64,000 nucleotides of DNA. Source: Micromonospora echinaurantiaca. GTDB lineage: Bacteria; Actinomycetota; Actinomycetes; Mycobacteriales; Micromonosporaceae. Within the stretch, counting starts at the first letter, position 1. Every line of letters starts with the position of its first letter. The stretch covers positions 4,393,001 to 4,457,000 of the forward strand of contig NZ_LT607750.1 of the NCBI RefSeq assembly GCF_900090235.1, given 5' to 3'. The notes under the pieces were generated by a model. The model was given only the letters and a program-made list of their open reading frames with translations, did not search any database and was not told where the DNA came from. Below, in pieces: positions 9,901 to 16,129 of the stretch. A program made the position numbers and the translations under genes.

Positions 9901-10204
9901 CGATCGATTCCGCCGACGTCCGCAGCCGGTAGCCGGCATCACCGGACTCGACCAGCGAACGGCCACCCGGCTCGGCCCCCTCCAGCGCGCGGCGCAACTG
10001 CGACACCTTGGTCTGCAGGGCCCCGAGCGCGTTGCCCGGCGGCTCGTCACCCCAGAGATCCTCGATCAGGCGGTCGGCGGACACCGGGCGCCCCTCGTGA
10101 ACCAGCAGGTCAGCCAGGAGACCACGAACCTTCAGCCCGGGCACGGTGACGGGTTCGCCGTCCGACGTCCATACGGCGATCTCACCCAGCACCCCGAAGC
10201 GCAC
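6941..10204 (-). CDS. AfsR/SARP-type regulator (BTAD-NB-ARC-TPR)
   Basis: This 1087-aa transcription activator has an OmpR-like winged helix at residues 1-95 (MRFGVLGEIAVW... LIEDLWGDEPPGNAL...). A bacterial transcriptional activation domain follows (about 100-245, ending RQLRDELGIDPGQELADLHRAIL). An NB-ARC ATPase spans about 275-560, with Walker A GLGGVGKTRLAL at 299-310 and Walker B LLLLDNCEHV. The C-terminal 450 residues are alanine/arginine-rich helical repeats of TPR type. AfsR-like proteins bind direct repeats and recruit RNA polymerase, with the STAND module acting as a nucleotide switch. It is divergent from an MFS exporter, with SARP-like repeats between them, so that exporter is the likely target. 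Confidence 0.93.
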   Translation of the reverse strand: MRFGVLGEIAVWTSDGEPVTVPGLKVRGLLADLLVHEGRPVSADRLIEDLWGDEPPGNALGALQTKVSQLRRALEGAEPGGRSLVESGDAGYRLRTSAESIDAVRFTALLARSRTQREPARRAATLTEALSLWRGSPYADFGDERFVRQAAERLNDQYLAALEELAEARLELGEHHLLAGELADLVARHPWRERLRAAHLRALYGSGRQRDALAAYERFRRQLRDELGIDPGQELADLHRAILRQDPALQPPAPPPNPARTNLPAPLSPGPYGGLIGRDEAVEAVRERLTNGRLVTLTGLGGVGKTRLALEVARMLADTFPAGVWLVELAGQPRCGDAATCTEIVDLVAATLEIRDDSPPGDSPREPMDRLVAALRDRKMLLLLDNCEHVVEPIAQLTEMLLGAAADLRILATSREPLGIAGEVVFPVPPLALPEPGATAEQIVEAPAVRLFVARARAIEPGFAVDQEDSDVIATICRRLDGVPLALELAASRLPVVDPKELAARLDDRFRLLSSGRRTAPPRQQGLRAMIDWSWELLSPPERAVLRRLAVFADGATLATAEQVCSGGQVAPDDLLDVLARLIDRSLVMVRHGESPRRYRLPETVAAYGLEQLDSAGELSTTRRRYAACFARLAERAAGRLRGHDQSRVLGELDVENGNLRAALDVAATDGHARAGLTLATSLTWYRLLRGRFGELGRSLRTALDIVATSEEEVAPDALRRRADMWLVALATRDGDPTAPRQRVLESYPDADGPDRAFAQWLFASMMLGSGDPGEAAVLVNAALAAFRAHGDRWGIAAACATRADLALVLRSDLSAAERDCEVSRSLFGQLGDRWGQVHPTSLLGSLAEIRGDYDRAEAWHREALRIAEHLRLWTLVSRQLAHLGRLALLRGDHDEAVAWHERALQVAQEQSSRSAGAFAGTGLALAARRRGDLDAAETRQRDLLQWNRHAGYLPGCALALAELGFIAEHRGDAALAERRHRESLDAARATGDQRAVALALEGLAGAASLGGDHRRAARLLGAAGALREAAGAPLPAGEQHDVRRITARLREALGSAELAAEMSRGARLDLDEAALDVVGKRTVSSR

Positions 10205-10403
10205 GGCTTCAGCCTAGCCAGCCGGTTGTCCCGCCCAGCGGCTCCGTCGACCGTGGGCAGGACCCGCGCCGACGGGCACGGTCGCGCCCGGAACGGCGCA
10301 GCCGGCTGTGCCTGACCAGCGCCGACTGTCCGCGGACGCGTCCGCCCGGCCGCCCCGACCGCCGAGCCGGGCAGCGTCGGTTTCCCGGTGTGCCCGACCC
10401 GTA

Positions 10404-10431
10404 CGTCAGGCGACCGTCAGTCGGCGGTAAG
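10404..10431 (+). promoter_or_regulatory. Candidate SARP operator: three hexamers at 11-bp spacing
   Basis: Direct repeats CGTCAG (10404), CGTCAG (10415) and GGTAAG (10426) recur exactly every 11 bp. This matches the one-helical-turn spacing of SARP binding sites. They lie about 47-74 bp upstream of the MFS start and within the divergent region shared with the SARP gene. Two copies are identical and the third matches 4 of 6 bases. Binding is inferred. Confidence 0.5.
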
Positions 10432-10477
10432 GGCGCTGGGCAGGCTCGATCCAGCCGATTGACACCGGAGGAGTGCG

Positions 10478-11692
10478 ATGGATCACCTACAGCACAGCGC
10501 GGCCGCTCGCCGCGGCGGCCAGCCCGCATCGGACCGGGTGGCCACACCCTGGCTCGCCCTGCTGGCCGGCCCGCTGTCGTACGGGATCGCCGGGCCGGCG
10601 CTGGTCCTCGACGACGTGGCGCGGGCGATGGGTACCGGGGAACAGACAGCGGCCTCCGCCGTGACCGCCTTCGGCTGGGGGATCGCGTTGGGCACGCCCC
10701 TGTTGGCGGCGCTGCTGGCCCGCCGCGGCGTCCGGGCGGTCCTGAGCGTCGCGACCGCGCTGATGGTCGCGGGGACCGTCCTGCTCGTGCTGAGTCCGAA
10801 CGTGCCGGTGCTGGTGGTCGGTGCGGCGGTGCAGGCGCTGGGATCCGCCGGGCTCACCGTGACGGCCATGAAACTGGCCGACTCGGCTCGGCGGATGGGG
10901 GTGGTCACCGCGTCGCTGGCGGTCGTCGGCAGCACCGGTCCGCTGAGCGGCGCGCTGGTGGCCGACGCTCTCTCCTGGCAGGCGGTGCTGGCGTTGCCGC
11001 TGCTGGCGGTGCTCGCCGTGCCCGCGGCGCGGCGCGGCGCGTCACCGCGGGAAGCGGCGCCGGCGTCGTTCGATCCGCTCGGCATGGCTCTCCTCGCCCT
11101 GCTGGTCACCGCGGCGGTCCTCACTCCGCACCGGCCGCTGGTGGCCGGCCCGGCCACTGTCGCGCTGCTGCTGGTGCTCGCGGCCCGGACGAAGGCGCGT
11201 CCCGACGGCTTCCCGGCCGCCGCGGTGGCCCGCAACGGCCGGTTCCTCGGGGCGTGCGCGCTGGCCTTCGCGCTGGGTGTGGTGAACTTCGCCCTGCTCT
11301 ACACCGCGCCGGAGCTACTGCGGGAGCACGCGGGGTGGGACGGCACCCGCAGCGGGATCTGGTTGCTGGCGCCGTACCTGCTCGGTGGCTTCGGCTCGGG
11401 ATTCCTGGTCGCGGCGTCCGCGCGGGTGCCGCACCGGGCGGTGGCCGCCGCGCTGCTCGCCGCCGGCGCCGCCGCGCCGCTGCTGGCGGCGGCCACCACC
11501 GTCGTACCGCTGCTGCTCGGGGCGATGGCGCTCGGCTCCCTGGCCGCCTCGACCGGCCAGGGCGTGCTCGCCCTGCGAGCGGCCGGCGTCGTGCCCGCCG
11601 CGCACGAGGCGGAGGCCCTGGGTCTGTTCAACCTCGCCTACCTGCTCAGCGTCGCGTTCGGACCAGCGATCGCCGTGATGCTGTCCCAGTGA
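10478..11692 (+). CDS. MFS transporter, drug-efflux-like
   Basis: This 404-aa protein has about twelve hydrophobic segments and the layout of a major facilitator exporter. The loop between helices two and three is LLARRGVRAVLS, a loose version of the MFS motif A. The half after the central basic loop (around residues 185-200) repeats the six-helix pattern. A strong RBS (GGAGGAG) lies 7 bp before the ATG. No tight operon partner follows; the next gene is convergent beyond a perfect palindrome. Divergence from a SARP regulator suggests inducible export of a metabolite. The substrate is unknown. Confidence 0.9.
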   Translation: MDHLQHSAAARRGGQPASDRVATPWLALLAGPLSYGIAGPALVLDDVARAMGTGEQTAASAVTAFGWGIALGTPLLAALLARRGVRAVLSVATALMVAGTVLLVLSPNVPVLVVGAAVQALGSAGLTVTAMKLADSARRMGVVTASLAVVGSTGPLSGALVADALSWQAVLALPLLAVLAVPAARRGASPREAAPASFDPLGMALLALLVTAAVLTPHRPLVAGPATVALLLVLAARTKARPDGFPAAAVARNGRFLGACALAFALGVVNFALLYTAPELLREHAGWDGTRSGIWLLAPYLLGGFGSGFLVAASARVPHRAVAAALLAAGAAAPLLAAATTVVPLLLGAMALGSLAASTGQGVLALRAAGVVPAAHEAEALGLFNLAYLLSVAFGPAIAVMLSQ

Positions 11693-11745
11693 CGGGTGGA
11701 GAGCCGGCGGCGCGGCGACCGGCGCGGCGGCCGGCGCGGCGGCCA

Positions 11746-11769
11746 GCCTGGCGCCGATCGGCGCCAGGC
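11746..11769. terminator. Perfect 24-bp palindrome, bidirectional terminator candidate
   Basis: A perfect palindrome with half-site GCCTGGCGCCGA lies 54 bp after the MFS stop and 2 bp from the end of the minus-strand HTH/glycosyltransferase remnant. It has no unpaired loop and no T-run, which is common for actinomycete terminators. An operator role is less likely because both flanking genes converge on it. Confidence 0.55.
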
Positions 11770-11771
11770 GC

Positions 11772-12098
11772 TCAGCGGGCCAGCGCGGCCAGCCGCGGCA
11801 CCAGGTCGGCCGGGTCCGGCATGGCGGCGATCTCCCGGCCGACCTGGGCCGCGGCGTCGCGCAGCGCGGCGTCGGTGAGCAGCCGGGTCAGCACGGCGGG
11901 GGTACGTGAGCGAAGAACGGACACGTGGAGCCGATCTGGCCGTCGGAGGATCATGTCGGCGCTCGGTTTGGATCTACCCGTCTCGACCAGGCTTACGTGA
12001 CGAGCCGAGACGTCTGCAGCGATCGCCAGGTCCAGTTGGCTGAGCCCCCGGCGTTGCCGCCACTGCCGCAGGAGTTCCCCGACGGCATACACGATCAT
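11772..12098 (-). pseudogene. Chimeric remnant: XRE-type HTH N-terminus joined to a glycosyltransferase C-terminus
   Basis: The 108-aa frame is in two unrelated parts. Residues 1-55 are a Cro/C1-type helix-turn-helix (VGELLRQWRQRRGLSQLDLA..., then VSARHVSLVETGRSKPSADM), as at the start of MmyB-like regulators of about 270 aa. The ligand-binding remainder is missing. From about residue 65 the sequence reads LTRLLTDAALRDAAAQVGRE followed by IAAMPDPADLVPRLAALA, which is the typical end of MGT-type glycosyltransferases. The switch falls near 11905-11925. A deletion that joined two genes in frame is the simplest explanation. A functional short HTH protein cannot be excluded. Confidence 0.6.
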
Positions 12099-12175
12099 GC
12101 AGCGTACGCATCGTCGCGCCGAACGCCATGACATCCGAGTTCATCGACAACCGCAGCGGCCGCGGTGGTGGCGAC

Positions 12176-12209
12176 GGTGGATGCGGGGCTGAGATGCCCC
12201 GCATCCACC
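12176..12209 (-). terminator. Strong hairpin terminator after the S8 protease
   Basis: A perfect 14-bp stem (arm GGTGGATGCGGGGC) with a 6-nt loop lies 6 bp beyond the S8 protease stop on the minus strand. It has no T-run. Position and stem strength make it the likely transcription end of the protease gene. Confidence 0.7.
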
Positions 12210-12214
12210 CGCCG

Positions 12215-15200
12215 TCAGCCGATCGGCGTCACCGGCACGTCCCGGCGCACCGTGCCGTACGGCGCGTCGAGCCGGAGCTGCGCGGTGCCGGGGAAGTGAC
12301 CGGCGGCGTCGACCGCCAGGTCCCAGGCGCCCAGCGGCACCCGCAGCGTGAACGTGCCGGTGGCGTCGGTGACGACCTCCTCCTCGACCTCCTCCAGCCG
12401 CAGGAACTGCACCGTCGCCCCGGCCAGCGGCGCGCCGGTCGTCGCGTCGGTGACGACGCCGGTGACGGTGCCCGGCGGCAGGAACCGCACCGACTGCCCG
12501 GAACGCAGCCGCTCGTCGTGGTAGCTGTACTCCTGCGCGTGGAAGGAGTCGGCGTCCTCGATGCCGACGGTCGCGCCGTCGCCGCGTCCGGCAGCGGTGT
12601 CGGGCAGCAGCCGGTGCTGCACGTCGATCCGGCCGTCCTCGTGCAGCACCGCGTCGACACTGATCCGCTCGCCGTCGAGCAGCATGTCCTGCCATGAGAC
12701 CATAAACCGCCGGTTCGGCGCCGTGCCGGCGGTGCCGTGGGTCACCCGGGACGACGCGTCCATGGCCAGGGCGTCCCAGAACGCGTACACCGCGGCGTCC
12801 GGGCTGGACGTGCTGGGCAGGAAATTGTTGGAGCCGCTCTGGTGGTCCGACGGCTCGAACGTCAGGTAGCCGTAGCGGGACACGTACGTCGTGCGGTACG
12901 GCTGGCCGTACAGCCGGAACTCGAACGGCAGCGCGACCGCGGTCGGCGGCCCGTACTCGCTGGTCGTCACCGCGGTGCCGGCGAAGCTCGGCTCCACCGA
13001 GCCCAGCACGCACTGGTAGCCGAACCCGTCCGCGCCGTCCACCACGCCCATCGGGGCGATCACCGTGATGTCGTTGACGGCGTCACCGCCGATGATCGTC
13101 GGCAGGTAGAGCCGCCCGTCGCGCTGGCAGCCGGGGACGCTGGCGTAGACGTAGGTGGCCACGTCGGACTCGGGGACCTTGGTGAACCGGTACGCCCCGT
13201 CCGCGCCGGTGGTCATCCGCACGGTCGGCAGCTCGCTGTGCGCGAGCCACACCTCCGCCCCCCGCACCGGTTGACCGAGCGAGTCCCGGATCACGCCGCT
13301 CACCGTGCGCTCGTTGAGCGACAGCCGCACGTCGTGGCGCACCCGCGCGCCGCTGGTGTCCAGCACCACCGTGGACCGGTGGATCCCGAACGTGACCAGC
13401 GAGACGTCCACGGTGTAGGTGCCCAGCGGCAGGTGCAGCACGTACGTGCCGTCGGCCGCGGCGGTGGTGGTCACCGCGGGCGCGTCACCGGTGACCGCCG
13501 AGATCAGCGCGTTGGCGGCCGGTGACCCGTCGGGCTTGGTGACGGTGCCGTACAGCGACCCGGCCGCCCGGAACGTGACCGCGCTGTGCGGGCGCAGCGC
13601 CGCCACGTCACGGGAGTACTCCAGCCCGACCGTGCCGGTCTGGTTCTCCACGCCCACGCTCGCGCCCGCGCCGCGGGCCACGGCGGCGGAGGTCAGGTCG
13701 CCGTAGTGCACGGTGACCGCGCCGGTCTCCGACAGTTCGACGGCGAAGGTGACCCGCTGCGTCTCGTCCTCCCAGAAGGTCACGTTGCGCCACTCGACCA
13801 CGAACCGCCGGTCCGGCGCGGTGCCGTAGCTGGCGGTGCGCACCGTGGCCTGGGCGTCGACGACCAGGTCGTCCCAGAACGCGAAGACCGACGCGTTCGG
13901 CGTGGACGGGTTGGGCACCTCGCGGTTGATGGAGTTGTCAGCGGCCCGGTCGAAGCTGAGGAACCCGTTGGTGGCCACCCACATGGTGGTGTGGTTGCGG
14001 CCGTAGAACGGCACCGCGAACGGCAGGTTCACCTGCGCCGACTCGTCGTCGCCGGTGAGCGCCAGCGCGGTGGTGCCGGTCGGGAACGGCGCGGTGGTGC
14101 CGTTGCACTGGTAGCCGGAGCTGTCCACCTGGGCCGGCGGGTACAGGTCGACCGTCTCCGGCCCGTCGACCGTCACCTGCCGGCTGCCCGCGCTGAGGCA
14201 GCGGCCCGCCCCGAACGTGAGGGTGTACCCGCCGACCGGCACGTTGTCGATCCGGTACGCCCCGTCGGGCCCGGTGACGACCGGGGGCAGCGGCGTGGCC
14301 AGCAGCTTCACCGAGATGCCGGCCGCACCCACGCCGCCCGGGTCACGGACCACCCCGCTGACCGGGTGCCGGGCCAGCGCGACGAGGGTCAGGTCGGCGG
14401 TGGCGGTGCTGTCGGCGGTCACGGTGACCGACGTGGCGCCGTCGCCGAACCCGAACGCCTTCACCGCCACCGTGTAGCCGCCGGGCGGAACGGTGACGCT
14501 GTACCGGCCGGTGGCGTCGGTGGTGGCCACCCGCTCGGTGCGGTTGGGCCCGTTGAGCCGCACCGACGCGCCGGCGACCGGTCCGTCGGCCCCCCGCACG
14601 ACGCCGGTGAGCGTGCCGCGGGGGCCGCGGGGCGCGGCGGCGACCGCGGCGTGCACGTCGAGGCGGCCCTTGCCCCACACCGGGTTGTCGGCCGCGGTGC
14701 CGCCGCACTGCGCGTCGGCGACGTCGATCGCGCCGCCGTCGAGCAGGGCCCGGGTCGCCGGGATGTCGCCGATCAGCTCGGGGGCCGCCGACCACAGCAG
14801 CGCGACCGCCCCGGAGACGTGCGGCGCCGCCATCGAGGTGCCGTTGTACGCCTCGTAGCGTCCGCCCGGCAACGAGGAGACCACCGCGACGCCGGGTGCG
14901 GCGATGTCGGGCTTGATCTCCGCGGCGGCCGAGCCCCGGCTGGAGAAGTCGGCGATTGCGCCCTCGGCGTCGAACGCGGCCACCGCGTACGCCTGGGGGT
15001 AGTCGGCGGGTGATCCGACGGTGTCGCAGTCGGGGCCGCTGTTGCCCGCGGAGAAGACCGGCATGATGCCGACCTCGATCCACCGGCTGACCACCTGGCT
15101 GTAGAACGGGTCGCTGTTCGGCGAACCCCACGAGTTGTTGACGATGTGCGGGGCGAGGTCGGGACGGCTGGTGAAGGTGTCATCGAACGGCGCCATCACC

Positions 15201-16063
15201 CACTCGCCGGCCAGCAGCAGGGCCAGTTCGGTGCAGCCGCTGCCGACGCAGCCGCGGGCGGCCACCCACCGCGCGCCGGGCGCGACGCCGATCTGGGTGC
15301 CGTCGCCGTCGTCGCCGACCATCGTGCCCATGGTGTGCGTGCCGTGGCCGTTGGTGTCGCAGGGCGCGGTGCGGCACTGCCCGTACGGGTCGTACCAGTT
15401 GAACCGGTGGTCGAACACGCCGTCGCCGACGTTGCCCCGGTACTGGCGGACCAGCGCGGGGTGGTCGAACTGCACCCCGCTGTCGATGCTGGCGACCACG
15501 ATGCCCTCACCGCGCACGCCGTACCGCGACCACACCTGCGGTGCCTGGATGCGGTCGATGTTCCACTCGACCGCCGCGGCCGCCGCGGCCCGCTGCACCG
15601 GGGTCGGCTCGGGCAGCTGGAAGGTGCGCATCGTGCGTACGGTGCGCACCTCGGGCCGGCGGGCCAGTTCGGCGGCGAGCTTCGCGTCGGCGTCCTCGAC
15701 GTGGACCGCGTTGACGATCCAGAACGGGTGGTGACCCACCCGGCGCTGGGTGAGCAGCTGCCGGATGCCGCGCTGGCTGCGTTCGGCGAGCGCGGACAGG
15801 GTCCGCTGCCCGTAGGCGGTGCGCTGGGCGTGGGTGCGCAGTTCGCGGGCCGGGCGCAGGTCGGCGCGCTCGACCAGCTCGACGATCAGGTCGGCGGTGC
15901 GCCCGCCGGCCAGCGCCTGACGCGCCGCGGGCTGGAGCTTGTCGGCCGGGGCACCGGTCGCGGGGGCGGGAGCGGTGAGCAGTGCGGCGGCCAGCACGCC
16001 GGCCACCGCGGCGGCGAGCCGCCGCACGGCGCGGGACCGTGGGGCGGGAAGGGATGGATGCAT
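12215..16063 (-). CDS. Secreted S8 subtilase with carboxypeptidase-regulatory and nidogen-like modules
   Basis: This 1282-aa exported serine protease has a Sec signal peptide at residues 1-38 (basic RAVRR, then a long Ala/Leu core). A propeptide follows (about 45-150), then the peptidase S8 domain (about 165-470). The catalytic residues are Asp194 (IDSGVQFDHP), His240 (NGHGTHTMGTMVG) and Ser410 (NGTSMAAPHVSGAV), with Asn341 in the oxyanion hole (SAGNSGP). Beyond it lie several CarboxypepD_reg-like beta-sandwiches, each starting as G-x-V-x-G-A-V, alternating with two copies of a nidogen-like unit marked by FWDDLVVDA and FWDALAMDA. It follows the M4 protease on the same strand, separated by a strong hairpin. 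The modules probably bind a surface or substrate. Confidence 0.93.
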   Translation of the reverse strand: MHPSLPAPRSRAVRRLAAAVAGVLAAALLTAPAPATGAPADKLQPAARQALAGGRTADLIVELVERADLRPARELRTHAQRTAYGQRTLSALAERSQRGIRQLLTQRRVGHHPFWIVNAVHVEDADAKLAAELARRPEVRTVRTMRTFQLPEPTPVQRAAAAAAVEWNIDRIQAPQVWSRYGVRGEGIVVASIDSGVQFDHPALVRQYRGNVGDGVFDHRFNWYDPYGQCRTAPCDTNGHGTHTMGTMVGDDGDGTQIGVAPGARWVAARGCVGSGCTELALLLAGEWVMAPFDDTFTSRPDLAPHIVNNSWGSPNSDPFYSQVVSRWIEVGIMPVFSAGNSGPDCDTVGSPADYPQAYAVAAFDAEGAIADFSSRGSAAAEIKPDIAAPGVAVVSSLPGGRYEAYNGTSMAAPHVSGAVALLWSAAPELIGDIPATRALLDGGAIDVADAQCGGTAADNPVWGKGRLDVHAAVAAAPRGPRGTLTGVVRGADGPVAGASVRLNGPNRTERVATTDATGRYSVTVPPGGYTVAVKAFGFGDGATSVTVTADSTATADLTLVALARHPVSGVVRDPGGVGAAGISVKLLATPLPPVVTGPDGAYRIDNVPVGGYTLTFGAGRCLSAGSRQVTVDGPETVDLYPPAQVDSSGYQCNGTTAPFPTGTTALALTGDDESAQVNLPFAVPFYGRNHTTMWVATNGFLSFDRAADNSINREVPNPSTPNASVFAFWDDLVVDAQATVRTASYGTAPDRRFVVEWRNVTFWEDETQRVTFAVELSETGAVTVHYGDLTSAAVARGAGASVGVENQTGTVGLEYSRDVAALRPHSAVTFRAAGSLYGTVTKPDGSPAANALISAVTGDAPAVTTTAAADGTYVLHLPLGTYTVDVSLVTFGIHRSTVVLDTSGARVRHDVRLSLNERTVSGVIRDSLGQPVRGAEVWLAHSELPTVRMTTGADGAYRFTKVPESDVATYVYASVPGCQRDGRLYLPTIIGGDAVNDITVIAPMGVVDGADGFGYQCVLGSVEPSFAGTAVTTSEYGPPTAVALPFEFRLYGQPYRTTYVSRYGYLTFEPSDHQSGSNNFLPSTSSPDAAVYAFWDALAMDASSRVTHGTAGTAPNRRFMVSWQDMLLDGERISVDAVLHEDGRIDVQHRLLPDTAAGRGDGATVGIEDADSFHAQEYSYHDERLRSGQSVRFLPPGTVTGVVTDATTGAPLAGATVQFLRLEEVEEEVVTDATGTFTLRVPLGAWDLAVDAAGHFPGTAQLRLDAPYGTVRRDVPVTPIG

Positions 16064-16084
16064 GGAGGTCCTCGTCTGGGCGTG

Positions 16085-16120
16085 CGGTGGTGGCGGGCGC
16101 GGGTGCGCCCGCCACCACCG
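16085..16120 (-). terminator. Perfect 16-bp hairpin between the M4 and S8 protease genes
   Basis: The arm CGGTGGTGGCGGGCGC pairs perfectly across the 4-nt loop GGGT. The hairpin begins 10 bp after the M4 stop and ends about 22 bp before the S8 start. It can terminate or attenuate M4 transcription, or it could protect the 3' end of an M4 message. It leaves little room for an independent S8 promoter. Confidence 0.65.
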
Positions 16121-16129
16121 GAGAAGGAA

